64,000 nt of DNA from Gemmata massiliana (GTDB lineage: Bacteria > Planctomycetota > Planctomycetia > Gemmatales > Gemmataceae). Positions within the stretch are counted from its first letter, which is position 1. Each line of letters begins with the position of its first letter. Positions 45,633 to 54,432 of this stretch are shown piece by piece. The notes beneath the pieces were generated by a model. That model made no database searches. It had not been told where the DNA came from and worked only from the letters and a program-made list of their open reading frames with translations. The DNA lies in assembly GCF_901538265.1 (NCBI RefSeq), contig NZ_LR593886.1, forward strand, positions 186,001-250,000, given 5' to 3'. A program made the position numbers and the translations under genes.

Positions 45633-45756
45633 ATCGCGAACTCCGGACGTGTCTGTTGTCTTTCGGCCCGGCGCTCGGACCGGCGCCACACCACCATAAC
45701 AGTACCGCGAACCGACCGCACCGGGAACCGTGTGGCCCGCGCCCGGTGCGGTCGTG

Positions 45757-45791
45757 AAACAAAAGCGGCCCGCGAGCAGGGCTCGCGGGCC
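45757..45791 (-). terminator. Rho-independent terminator of the secretin gene
   Basis: An 11-bp perfect stem (45767-45777 and 45781-45791) with a 3-nt loop lies 27 nt past the secretin stop, followed on the minus strand by CTTTTGTTT. Confidence 0.85.
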
Positions 45792-45817
45792 ATTGGGTTG
45801 TCACACCGCCGCGCCAC

Positions 45818-48800
45818 TTACCGCGTGGTGGGGGCGCTGCCGTCGGGCAGCCGGCCCTCGGTTTGGATGATCTCCTCTTCCGAGTTGATGATGATGCGCG
45901 GCGTCACCATGATCATGATGTGCGTGCTGTCGCGCCCCACCCCGACGTTCTTGAACAACCGGTTCAGGTACGGGATCTTGCTCAGGAACGGGGGCCCGAA
46001 CTCGTTGCGGCTCTCGCGCAGCGTCTTCAACCCGCCCAGGAGCACCGTCCCGCCGTCCGGACAGACCACGGTCGTCTGGATGTTCAGGTTGGTGAACGCG
46101 GGCTGCTGGATGAACTGCGTGAACGGGATCGGCTGGCCCTGGCTCCCGCCCTCGAACACCGGCGTGATGAACGTGGTGACCGGGAACAGGGGCACCGCCG
46201 CCCCCGACTGGGCCGCCAGGTTCACCGGCAGGTTCAACCGAACGAACCGGCGGTCGGCGGACACCACGGCCTGGATGCTGATGCTGGTCGACCCGCCCTG
46301 GTTGAAGTCGCCCGGGCCCGGGAACGGCGAGTTCTGCGGGATGAACACGATCTGGCCGTTCACGGAGAGCACCTGCACGCCGGTCACGAAGAACTGCGTG
46401 TTGCTCACCGTCAGGGTCGCGGTCTGGCCGTTGAACAGCGTCAGCTTCGGGGCCTGCATGATGTTGGCCCGCTGGTCGCCCTGGGCCATTTCCATGAACG
46501 TGTACACCTGGATGTCGTTCAGGAACGCGAGGCCCAGCGAGACGCCGCCGTTGTTGCCCGGCGTGTTCGGGTAGTTCCCGAAGCCCGGGACGGCGCGCTG
46601 GAAACTCGTGGCCCGGATCGGCACGTCCAGGTCCGGGGTGAACGTCCCGGCCGGTGTCAGCCCGAGCGTCACACCCGTGTTGTTGATGTCGTTGATGTAC
46701 GGCGTCGGGCGGAACGTCCCGCTGGTCAGGGCCGGCTCGAACTTCGAGGTGTTCGTCTTGATGTTGACCGAGAAGTCGACACCCATACGCTCGAAGAACG
46801 ACTCGGACAGCGACACGATGCGCACCTCGACCGCGATCGCGAGATCCTGGAGCCGGCGCAGGGCCTCCAGCAGGTCCGACACTTCCGCGATCACGTCGGC
46901 CGTCTGGTTCACCACCAGGGCGCTGCCGATGTCGAAGAACTCGACCTTCCCGTTGCCGCCCTGGCCGTCCCACGAGTACGGGCGCACCATGCTGGTGATC
47001 AGCTTGATGAGCTGTTCGTGCTTCGTGCTGCTCCCGTTAACCACGTTGGCCGACGCGCTCAGTGGGCTGGTGGTTTGCAGGCTGCCGCCCGCGAACGGGG
47101 TCGCGCCCTGGATGCCCGGCGTGGTGGCCTGGCCACCGGTCGCGAGGCTGGCCGTCTGGCCCCCGCCCAGCCCACCGGCCGGGGCGAACGGCGTCGCGCC
47201 GCCGGCCCCGGGGGTCAGGCCCTGCATCACCACCTGCCCGCTGCTGAGCGGCGTGCGGTTGATCATCTTGTCGAAGTTCGCGTAGTCGGGCAGCGCGAAG
47301 TTCGGCACCGCGGTCACGAGGTCGGCGACCGAGAACACCTTCGTGTACTGGCGCCCCTTGGCCTTCTTCATCGTGGTGACCTTCACCACGTTGTTCTCGA
47401 TCACGTAGCTCAGGCCGGCCGGTTCGAGGATGCACGAGAGCACGTTGCGGGCGGCGATCGGGGTGCCCACGTCGAAGTTCGTCAGCTGAACCTCGCTGAT
47501 GTGCTCGGACTGGAGCGACGTGATGTCGAGCCAAATCGGGGCGCCGGTCAGCGTCTGCAGGTTCTTGATCGCCTGGTCGAGCGGGGTCTGCCGGAACTCG
47601 ACCGCCACGGGCTTCTCGAGTTTCAGCTCGATGTCGTAGGCCTCGGGCGTGCGGCTCCGGATGTAGCTGTTGTCGCCGGACCCGCGGAGGCTGGCCCGCT
47701 GGGACGCCCGCAGTTGCACCGCGATCGGGTCGTCGGTGGTGACGAGCGGCCCCATCCGGTCGTTGTCGTTCATCCCCGCGAGGAAGAACTTCTCGCGATC
47801 GGACTTGATCTGCTCGGCCTCTTTCACGCGCCGGTGCAGTTTGGCGGACTCGTACAGGGCGCTCACCGCGGGGTCGTCCGGGTCGAGCTGCTTGGCCTGC
47901 AGCGCCACCCGTTCGGCCATCGCGTAGTCGTTCTTCTTGAGCAGGTCGTTGTACCGGCGGACGAGGGACGCGACTTCCTTCTTGCGCTCCTCCTCGGCGA
48001 TCCCGCGCCCGGCGATGAGATCCTTCGCCTCTTTCTTTTCCTTGCTCAGCCGGGCGGTGGCGTCGATCTGGCCCTTCATCAGCCGGAACGTGTCCAGTCG
48101 GCCCTCGACCGGGCGCAGCAGGAGCGTGACACTCGAAGCGTCCAGGCCCGAGGCGCGGACCTTGTTCGAGTAGTCCATGAGCATGGTCATGGCGAGATCG
48201 GTCTCGCCGCGCCCGAACGCGGCCTGCGCGTCGGTCTGGACCTTCAGCCCCTCGCTGCGGAGCTTCTGGAACTGGACCTTCTTGAGCGCGTCGGCCTGCG
48301 AAACCGGCGCGTCCGTGGTCACCCGGGCGGTGCCCGGCGGGTTCGCGCCCGGGGCGCCGGTGGTGCCCGCCGTCGGGTCGGGCAGTGTACCCATGTCCGG
48401 CGGCTGGACGCCGCCCGCGGTCGCGATGCCGCCGGTCTTAACGAGCTCGGTCTTGCACGCGGTCATCATCTCGGTGCGTGCGGTGCGCAGGTCGGCCGTC
48501 AGCAGGTTCCCGTCGACGAGCACGAGCACGTCGAAGGTCTGCTGGTAGTCCCGGTTCTTGAAGGACGACTTCGCGTTCTCCACGGTGGCCGCGGCGGTCC
48601 GCTGCTTCAGCGCGAGCTTCTCGGAGTCGATGCTGTTCAGCAGGCGCCGGGCCTCGTCCTGCACGCCGCCCAGGTTGTGCGCCTGGAGCGCGAGCTTCTC
48701 GGCCGTATCGAACTGGCCCTGCTTGAACTCGATCGCCGCCTGGTCGAGCAGTTGGCGCCCGGTCACCGTTCCGGTCCCGGTCGGGCCGGACTTGATGGGG

Positions 48801-49948
48801 CTGTACACGGTCTGCGTGCCGGGCGGGACCGCGGGCGCTGTGCCCCCGACCGGACCGGCCGGAACGAGGTACTCCGGGCCACCGGCCGCGATCATTCCGC
48901 TCGGCGCGGGCGAGCCGAACTTGCCGCTCGACGCGGTCCAGAGGGCGTGCTTCGCCTCGACCACCGGCTTCGGGAACAGGCCGAGCGTGGCCGCGACCCC
49001 GGTCGCGTTGGTGAGGGCCGCGTTCGCCTTCGCGTAGTCGCCCTGCGTGGTGTAGGTCTGCGACTCGCGGATCATCTTGTCGATGGCCGCGGTGCCGCGT
49101 GCGTTCAGATCCTGGAGCGCGAAGCCCGGGCTGAACTCGCCCGCGTTGAAGGTGGCCCCGAGCTTGTCGGCCTCGGTGTACTTGGCCTTCGCCGCGACGA
49201 AGTTGCCCTGATCGGCGAGCGCGCGGCCCTCGTTCACGAGCTTCACGGCGCTCTGCTTCTTCGCGTCCGCGCCACCGGTGCCGGCGGGCGGCAGCGTGTT
49301 CGCGAACGGCTTGTTCGTCTGCGCGCCGGCGACCGCGTTGGTCGTCGGGGTCGCGGGGACGTTCTTCAGCTTGGCCCGGGCCGCCTGGAGCTCTTTGACC
49401 AACTTGTCGGGCCGGTCGCCCATGTCCCAAGTCGAGTACGGTCCGTGCAGTTGGTCCGCTTTGCGGGCCATCTGGAGCGCGGTGTCCAGGTTGTAGGCGC
49501 GCTCGGCGTCGTTGGCGGCCGACTTCGCGGCCGTCACCTTCGCCTGCTTCATCAACTGTTCGGCCTGGATCTTCTGGGCCTTGGCCTGGGCGGACTCGAT
49601 GTCCTTGCGGAGCGCGTTGGGCGTGTCGTCGAACAGCCCCCACTTGCCGCCCGGGTTGTTGGCCTCGGCCGCCATCGCGAGGTCGCGGGCGTCCGCGAAC
49701 CGGCCCTCGTCGAGTGCCTTACGGCCGTCCTTCAGGATCTGCTTCGGGTCGCTGGCTGCGCCCCCGCTCCCGGCCCCGGTCGCGGACCGGGCCGGACCGG
49801 ACGACGCACTCGGCATCGTCGGCATCGGGCCCTTGTCCTTGCCGCCGAACTGGGCGTGAACGATGGCGACCGTCCCCCCGGTCAGCACCGGCACCAGCAG
49901 CAGGTTGGCCGCCACCCGCTTCCAGTTCCACTTCTTTTCCTGGAACAC
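45818..49948 (-). CDS. Giant secretin (GspD/PilQ-like outer-membrane pore)
   Basis: 1376 aa from a GTG at 49948; AAGGAGG lies 6 nt upstream, which decides the start over an in-frame ATG 26 codons earlier. A signal peptide-like stretch (RVAANLLLVPVLTGGTVAIVHA) opens it. Residues about 60-760 are repeated helical segments with TPR-like character. An STN-like domain near 775-850 (KPVAVEFRQTPLDQAIKNL) leads to secretin repeats and a C-terminal secretin domain (about 1080-1360) with TVVCPDGGTVLLGGLKT and PFLSKIPYLNRLFK, the classical family signature, then IMVTPRIII. It should form an outer-membrane ring for type II secretion or pilus-like machinery; no other Gsp/Pil gene is in the window. Confidence 0.92.
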   Translation of the reverse strand: MFQEKKWNWKRVAANLLLVPVLTGGTVAIVHAQFGGKDKGPMPTMPSASSGPARSATGAGSGGAASDPKQILKDGRKALDEGRFADARDLAMAAEANNPGGKWGLFDDTPNALRKDIESAQAKAQKIQAEQLMKQAKVTAAKSAANDAERAYNLDTALQMARKADQLHGPYSTWDMGDRPDKLVKELQAARAKLKNVPATPTTNAVAGAQTNKPFANTLPPAGTGGADAKKQSAVKLVNEGRALADQGNFVAAKAKYTEADKLGATFNAGEFSPGFALQDLNARGTAAIDKMIRESQTYTTQGDYAKANAALTNATGVAATLGLFPKPVVEAKHALWTASSGKFGSPAPSGMIAAGGPEYLVPAGPVGGTAPAVPPGTQTVYSPIKSGPTGTGTVTGRQLLDQAAIEFKQGQFDTAEKLALQAHNLGGVQDEARRLLNSIDSEKLALKQRTAAATVENAKSSFKNRDYQQTFDVLVLVDGNLLTADLRTARTEMMTACKTELVKTGGIATAGGVQPPDMGTLPDPTAGTTGAPGANPPGTARVTTDAPVSQADALKKVQFQKLRSEGLKVQTDAQAAFGRGETDLAMTMLMDYSNKVRASGLDASSVTLLLRPVEGRLDTFRLMKGQIDATARLSKEKKEAKDLIAGRGIAEEERKKEVASLVRRYNDLLKKNDYAMAERVALQAKQLDPDDPAVSALYESAKLHRRVKEAEQIKSDREKFFLAGMNDNDRMGPLVTTDDPIAVQLRASQRASLRGSGDNSYIRSRTPEAYDIELKLEKPVAVEFRQTPLDQAIKNLQTLTGAPIWLDITSLQSEHISEVQLTNFDVGTPIAARNVLSCILEPAGLSYVIENNVVKVTTMKKAKGRQYTKVFSVADLVTAVPNFALPDYANFDKMINRTPLSSGQVVMQGLTPGAGGATPFAPAGGLGGGQTASLATGGQATTPGIQGATPFAGGSLQTTSPLSASANVVNGSSTKHEQLIKLITSMVRPYSWDGQGGNGKVEFFDIGSALVVNQTADVIAEVSDLLEALRRLQDLAIAVEVRIVSLSESFFERMGVDFSVNIKTNTSKFEPALTSGTFRPTPYINDINNTGVTLGLTPAGTFTPDLDVPIRATSFQRAVPGFGNYPNTPGNNGGVSLGLAFLNDIQVYTFMEMAQGDQRANIMQAPKLTLFNGQTATLTVSNTQFFVTGVQVLSVNGQIVFIPQNSPFPGPGDFNQGGSTSISIQAVVSADRRFVRLNLPVNLAAQSGAAVPLFPVTTFITPVFEGGSQGQPIPFTQFIQQPAFTNLNIQTTVVCPDGGTVLLGGLKTLRESRNEFGPPFLSKIPYLNRLFKNVGVGRDSTHIMIMVTPRIIINSEEEIIQTEGRLPDGSAPTTR

Positions 49949-50310
49949 CAATGGCCTCCTTTGCCCCCGCGCTGGACAACGGGTCGAGCCGGCACAATAG
50001 CCCCCGCTACTAGTGAGGTTCCCCACCAGTGGGTGCCGGCACGAGCGCCGAAAACCGCCCCAGCGGCCCCGGCTCCCGTCTCCTAGGGCGTCTTGCCCCG
50101 CGTAGAGAGTGTTTGAGAAAGCGGGGCGGCTATAACTCCGCTTTTAGAAGGCGTCAAGCGTTTTGGCTCAAGTTTTAGAGCGTCCGCGCGCGTGAATTTG
50201 GCGCGAGCAGGCGGTAGTAGGCGAGACGTGGGGACTGGGTAAGCGCTTCTCTCGCTCGCGCGTTGAGAGGTCGCCTGAATTCCGACCGCCCCAACGCGCG
50301 AAAGAACGTG
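49949..50310. other. Intergenic and leader region upstream of secretin
   Basis: 362 bp without a gene. It contains the putative secretin promoter (50129-50157), a roughly 170-nt GC-rich leader, and a hairpin with tcgcgcgttg / caacgcgcga arms (50256-50301) just after the isomerase stop. The hairpin has no U-run but could act as a weak terminator. Confidence 0.5.
50129..50157 (-). promoter_or_regulatory. Putative sigma-70-type promoter for the secretin gene
   Basis: On the minus strand TTGACG (50157-50152) and TATAGC (50134-50129) are separated by exactly 17 nt. It would give a leader of about 170 nt before the secretin GTG. Confidence 0.5.
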
Positions 50311-51123
50311 CTACCCCACGATCTGGCGGAAGGTGGCGATGGTTTGGCGCGCCGCGGTGTCCGAGTCCGGGAGCGGGAGCACTTCGGCCGACAGGTAGCC
50401 CGCGTAGCCGATTTCGACCAGCGCTGAGATCACGGGCAGGAAGTTCGTGTGCCCCAAACCGGCGGCCCGGCGGTTCGAGTCCGCGAAGTGAACGTGCCCG
50501 ATGCGCGGCCCGGCGTTGCGGATCGCGTCGGCGAGGTTCGCTTCCTCGATGTTCATGTGGTAGAGGTCGGCGAGGATCTTCACGTGCTCCGCGCCGATCC
50601 CGGTGAGCAGCGTGACCGCGTCGCCCAGGGTGTTGATGAGATTCGTTTCGTAGCGGTTCAGGGGCTCGTAGAGGAGCACCGTGCCGAGATCGGCGGCGTG
50701 CGTGTCCAGTTTGAAGAGCGCGTGACCGAGGTGCCGGAGCGCTTCCGGTTTCGTGACGCCATCGCCCCACCGCCCCTGCATCGAGCCGATGATTGCGGGG
50801 GCGTCGAACTGCGCGGCGAGGTCCATGATCGAGCGGACGAACGCGAGCGCCTTTTCGCGCACCGCGCCGTCCGGACTCGTCAGCGAGAGCTTGTGCTTCA
50901 CCCACCCGGCGCCCGTACCCACCGCGGCGAGCGAAAGCCCGTGGTCATCGAGCAGGGTGCGGAGTTCGCGGGGATCGATCGCGTCCGCCCCTGGGGGGAA
51001 CACTTCGACCGCGTCGAACCCGCGCTCCGCGGCCTCACGGCACCCGTCGGTGAGTGAGTCCCAGTACACGAACGGCCCACCGCGGGCTTCCGGCACGAGC
51101 GAAATGGTGACGGCTGAAAGCAT
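50311..51123 (-). CDS. Xylose isomerase-like TIM-barrel sugar isomerase/epimerase
   Basis: 270 aa. TIM barrel with metal-site residues in LLYEPLNRYETNLINT (Glu), ILADLYHMNIEEANL (Asp/His), IGHVHFADSNR (His) and AGYLSAEVLPL (Glu). The EPLNRYET block is typical of D-tagatose/D-psicose 3-epimerase-like and hydroxypyruvate-isomerase-like members, rather than of the protein at 5526. Substrate not defined by context. Upstream are an 8-bp hairpin and the dispersed repeat region. Confidence 0.85.
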   Translation of the reverse strand: MLSAVTISLVPEARGGPFVYWDSLTDGCREAAERGFDAVEVFPPGADAIDPRELRTLLDDHGLSLAAVGTGAGWVKHKLSLTSPDGAVREKALAFVRSIMDLAAQFDAPAIIGSMQGRWGDGVTKPEALRHLGHALFKLDTHAADLGTVLLYEPLNRYETNLINTLGDAVTLLTGIGAEHVKILADLYHMNIEEANLADAIRNAGPRIGHVHFADSNRRAAGLGHTNFLPVISALVEIGYAGYLSAEVLPLPDSDTAARQTIATFRQIVG

Positions 51124-51369
51124 GGCAGCTCCCGGTAAACCCTACCCGCATGGTGGCGGGTAGATAGGGGACCAATCAGCGATCCTTCAGCGGTTCGCAC
51201 ACGCGCGCACCGACCGTTTGCCCGAGCTTCCGTACTTCGTGTTGGTTGCTCCTCTTGCTACCGACTGGGGTCCGGTCCGGCAGCCCTAAATTGAACTTGT
51301 GAGAGAGGCGATTGGTTCTCGCGGGGCACTAATGAATTGAGGCGCCCCACCGCTCGATATTGGTGACTG

Positions 51370-51403
51370 ACCCACCGCCCTCGTGGGCGGGGTTCGCCAC
51401 CAG
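51370..51403. repeat. GC-rich palindromic repeat, single copy
   Basis: The segment running from acccaccgccctcg to gttcgccaccag is similar, in inverse orientation, to the arms of the hairpin at 38728-38790 (shared core gcgggcggggtt). Confidence 0.5.
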
Positions 51404-51417
51404 TTGGTTGCTCCGGA

Positions 51418-51536
51418 TCGCTGTATTACGAGCCGCGACCGCAAGGGAGCGGGATAGAGTCATCCCGTGTAGTGCGAACTGTTGGGAATCTCGGCTGCCT
51501 CCCGCTCCCTTGCGGTCGCGGCTCGTAATGCAGCGA
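51418..51536. repeat. Long inverted repeat next to ilvE
   Basis: Arms 51425-51454 and 51500-51529 are perfect 30-nt inverted copies (attacgagccgcgacc ...), extending to 37 nt each with one mismatch. The 45-nt spacer contains further purine-rich sequence. Located 20-130 nt past the ilvE stop, it may end that transcript, but no U-run is present. Confidence 0.85.
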
Positions 51537-51553
51537 CCCATACCGAAAGTCGT

Positions 51554-52420
51554 TTAACTTCGGACCAGGACCGAGTAGTCCGCGATCAACTGTTGCGTGA
51601 TCGGCCCGACTTCGAACTCCTGCTTGTCGATGGCCGACACCGGCTGCACCTCGACCGCGGTCCCGGTGAGGAACACTTCGCTCGCGTTCGCGAGTTCGTT
51701 CGGCCAAATCTCGCGCTCCGTGACCTTGATCCCGCGCTTGCGGGCGAGGTCCATCACGGTCAACCGCGTGATCCCGTTCAGGATCGTTTCCGTGGTGGGC
51801 GTGTGCAGTTCGCCGTTAATCACGAGGAACAGGTTCGCGCCGGTGGCTTCGGAGAGCCGCCCCTTGTAGTCGTGCATGAGCGCGTCCTGCACGCCGGCCG
51901 CGAGCGCCTCGTCTTTCGCGAGCGTGCAGATGATGTACAGACCCGCGGCCTTGCTCCCGGCGGGGGAGCTTTCGGGACTGGGGCGCTTCCACCGGCTCGT
52001 AATTAGTTTGATCGCCTTTTGGCCGTAGTACGCCCCCCACGGGAATGCCGCGATCATCACGTGAGTCTTCGTCCCGACCGCGGACACCCCGATCACCTCG
52101 GCCCCGCGCCACGCGAGCGGGCGCACGTAGCCGGAATCGAGCTTGTTCTCGCTGACGACAAGCTTGGTCGCGGTATCGAGCTCCTCCACGGAGTACGGCA
52201 GGTCGTAGGCCAGCATTTTGGCGGACTTGACGAGCCGCTGCGAGTGCTCGGTGAGCTTGAACACCTTACCGTTGTAGATGCGCTCGCCCTCGAACACGCT
52301 GTTGCCGTAATGGAGGCTGTGAACGAGGACGTGGGCCTTGGCCTCGCGCCACGGGACGAGGGCACCGTTGTACCAAATGACGCCGTCGCGATCGTCCATC
52401 GGCAGTGCAGGACCGGCCAT
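51554..52420 (-). CDS. ilvE: Branched-chain amino acid aminotransferase
   Basis: 288 aa PLP enzyme (fold type IV) that transfers the amino group between glutamate and leucine, isoleucine or valine. Start at 52420 with GGAG 9 nt upstream. Family blocks: VHSLHYGNSVFEGERIY, YVRPLAWRG, SKAAGLYIICTLAK with the catalytic lysine in its usual place, GRLSEATGANLFLV, and EVFLTGTAVEVQPV with the phosphate-binding TGTA. Length is a little under the usual 300-310 aa. No other branched-chain gene nearby. Confidence 0.93.
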   Translation of the reverse strand: MAGPALPMDDRDGVIWYNGALVPWREAKAHVLVHSLHYGNSVFEGERIYNGKVFKLTEHSQRLVKSAKMLAYDLPYSVEELDTATKLVVSENKLDSGYVRPLAWRGAEVIGVSAVGTKTHVMIAAFPWGAYYGQKAIKLITSRWKRPSPESSPAGSKAAGLYIICTLAKDEALAAGVQDALMHDYKGRLSEATGANLFLVINGELHTPTTETILNGITRLTVMDLARKRGIKVTEREIWPNELANASEVFLTGTAVEVQPVSAIDKQEFEVGPITQQLIADYSVLVRS

Positions 52421-52913
52421 GTCGTTTACTCCAGCGGGAGGGAGAGGGTATCTGCCTTTTAGTGTATCACCGCCGACCCGGGCGGGGGCGCGGTGCTGCC
52501 GCCCTGGAGTAGGTAGCGACATAAATCCAGAGGTGCTTCAGGAGAACGATCGATGTCAGCCGGTCGATGAAGACGGAAGCGTTCGCGCTATTCACCTCCG
52601 CTATCGCTGGACAGCAGAGTCGTAAATTATCTATACATTATTCCATATTTATCATTGCGGACACTGGCATGGTGGTTTAACATCTTGGAATGAGGTGTTG
52701 CGCTAAGAAGGATCGCGAAATGAAAAAGCCTCACCCACCGATGCCGGCGATTGGGTGAGGCGATTCACGCAACGTAAGTGGGCTAAATTGCTAACAGGGA
52801 TGCTAATGGTCGATGTTCGTAACTGCTTTCTGTGAATGAATTTGTGGTGATTTCCCAGCAGTCGGGCAGCCCGGAAATGTTAGCAAATGTTAGCTTCCGG
52901 TCGGGGCATCCAA
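52421..52913. other. Intergenic region with LptB terminator
   Basis: 493 bp between ilvE and lptB. It is unusually AT-rich around 52615-52870 compared with the rest of the window. It contains the stem-loop at 52728-52761. No gene of convincing composition; a 62-codon plus-strand frame at 52832 mostly overlaps lptB antisense and was not accepted. Confidence 0.5.
52723..52761 (-). terminator. Rho-independent terminator downstream of lptB
   Basis: 10-bp stem gcctcaccca / tgggtgaggc with a 14-nt loop, followed on the minus strand by TTTTTC. It is about 150 nt past the lptB stop. Confidence 0.7.
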
Positions 52914-54260
52914 CTATCGACGCGGCTCCAGTTTGGCCCGGAGGTGAGCGACCTGGCGGAGCCGCGTTTCGGGTGCGGCGTCCGCGTCGTATTCGAGCAC
53001 GCTGTTCGTGTCTTTCGTGACGAATTTCAGCACCTCGAACGCACGTTGGCGCAGGGTCGCGTCGCGACGTTCCAGCGCTTCGAGTAGCGCGGGGATGGCT
53101 GCAGTTCCGCGAGCGGCGAGCTCCACCATCGAGTTTTTCAATGTGCGGTCGTCGGCCAACCCTTCGACCGCGCGGCGGATCTTTTCGAGTTCCAGCACCG
53201 CGGCCATCGGCCCTCCGAGGGCTTGACCCACCGGCGGCGGTGTGACCGTGTTGGCCGCAGTGAACGGCGACGGTGGCGCGGGTGGAGCCGCCGGGAATGT
53301 GAACGTGGACGGAGGGGGTGTGACCGTTGCCACCCGCGCCGGAGCAGGTGGCGGAGGCGGTGGGGACACCGGAGCCTGAACAGTAGCGACTGGTCGGCTC
53401 GCGGGCGGCGCGTAACGAGAAACCGGAACTGTAGGTGTTTGCAGGACGGGTGTTTGTACGGACGAGTCCGCTTTTTTCGCGGCAGCGCGGGCGTCGAAGT
53501 GGCGCGTGAATCCGTCTTCCTCGAAGCTGCGCCCGAGGTAGGCGTTGATCGCGATCGGGTCGTTAACCAGTTCCATCGGCGTACCGCGCGTGACCACCTT
53601 ACCCGCGGTAATGAGGTACACGCGGTCCGCGGTGCGGAACACTTCGCGCACGTTGTGGTCGGTGATGAGGATGCCGATGCCCGAATCGGCGAGTTCGCGG
53701 ATGTTCCGCCGGATGTCCTCGGTGGTGATCGGGTCGACCGCGGCGAACGGCTCGTCGAGGAGGATGAGCATCGGCTCGCACACGAGGCAGCGTGCGATCT
53801 CCAGCCGGCGCTTTTCACCGCCGGAGCAGCGCCCCGCGGTGGTCTTGCGGACCGGGTCGAGTTTGAACCGGGTTAGGGCTTCGTTGGTCCGCTCCCAGCG
53901 CTCGGCGCGGCTGAGTCGGCGCCCCAATTTACGGCTCCGCGGGAGCGCTTCGAGGATCGCGAGCAGGTTCCCTTCGACCGAGAGCTTGCGGAACACGCTC
54001 GGCTCTTGCGACAGGTAACCCATTCCGCGGCGCGCGCGCTGGTACATCGGGAGGGATGTTACATCCTCGTCGTTGAACGTAACCTTGCCTTCGTTCGGCT
54101 GGATCTGTCCGGTCGCCATGCGGAAACTGGTCGTCTTCCCGGCCCCGTTGGGACCGAGCAGCCCGACCACTTCGCCCGGGTCCACGGAGAACGACACGCC
54201 GTTCACCACGGCCCGGTTGCCGTAATACTTGACCAACCCCTCGACTTCCAACAGCGGCAT
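52914..54260 (-). CDS. lptB: LPS export ABC ATPase with C-terminal helical extension
   Basis: 448 aa from the ATG at 54260 (AAGGGAG 8 nt upstream). Residues 1-240 are a complete LptB: Walker A GPNGAGKTT (37-45), YLSQEPSVFRKLSVEGNLLA, signature CSGGEKRRLEIARCL, Walker B LILLDEPFAAVDP, and ITDHNVREVF. LptB powers lipopolysaccharide transport from the inner membrane with LptFGC. Normal LptB ends near 240 residues; here it continues with a 100-residue Pro/Ala linker and an about 80-residue HEAT-like helical module (NSMVELAARGTAAIPALLEAL, LRQRAFEVLKFVT). The other lpt genes are not in the window. Confidence 0.9.
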   Translation of the reverse strand: MPLLEVEGLVKYYGNRAVVNGVSFSVDPGEVVGLLGPNGAGKTTSFRMATGQIQPNEGKVTFNDEDVTSLPMYQRARRGMGYLSQEPSVFRKLSVEGNLLAILEALPRSRKLGRRLSRAERWERTNEALTRFKLDPVRKTTAGRCSGGEKRRLEIARCLVCEPMLILLDEPFAAVDPITTEDIRRNIRELADSGIGILITDHNVREVFRTADRVYLITAGKVVTRGTPMELVNDPIAINAYLGRSFEEDGFTRHFDARAAAKKADSSVQTPVLQTPTVPVSRYAPPASRPVATVQAPVSPPPPPPAPARVATVTPPPSTFTFPAAPPAPPSPFTAANTVTPPPVGQALGGPMAAVLELEKIRRAVEGLADDRTLKNSMVELAARGTAAIPALLEALERRDATLRQRAFEVLKFVTKDTNSVLEYDADAAPETRLRQVAHLRAKLEPRR

Positions 54261-54432
54261 TCGCGCACTCCCTTCCGCGGTGCGAGTTGCACGGAACACA
54301 GTTCGCACCCGGGCGGCAAGAACGATTCGTGGGAGGGGGATTACCCGAACCGGGCGGGGCACGCAAGCAGAATAGCGTGCGCGCCCCGAGAACGTGTCGC
54401 GGTTGACACCGATTCGGTAAAGGTGGTAGAAC

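Larger units (their letters stand above)
51124..51553. other. Intergenic region with three hairpins, no gene
   Basis: 430 bp. It holds a small hairpin (ctacccgc / gcgggtag, 51142-51163) near the isomerase start, a GC-rich repeat copy at 51370-51403 and a long inverted repeat at 51418-51536. No coding frame or RNA is recognised. Confidence 0.6.

Noticed and set aside
45863..50086. A 1407-codon open frame on the plus strand antisense to the secretin gene
   Set aside because: It mirrors the secretin exactly and its composition is Arg/Gly/His-rich, the usual antisense shadow in GC-rich DNA. The minus strand has the real secretin motifs, ribosome site and terminator.
52832..53020. 62-codon plus-strand frame in the AT-rich gap by lptB
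   Set aside because: More than half lies antisense to lptB, no ribosome site, no recognisable domain.
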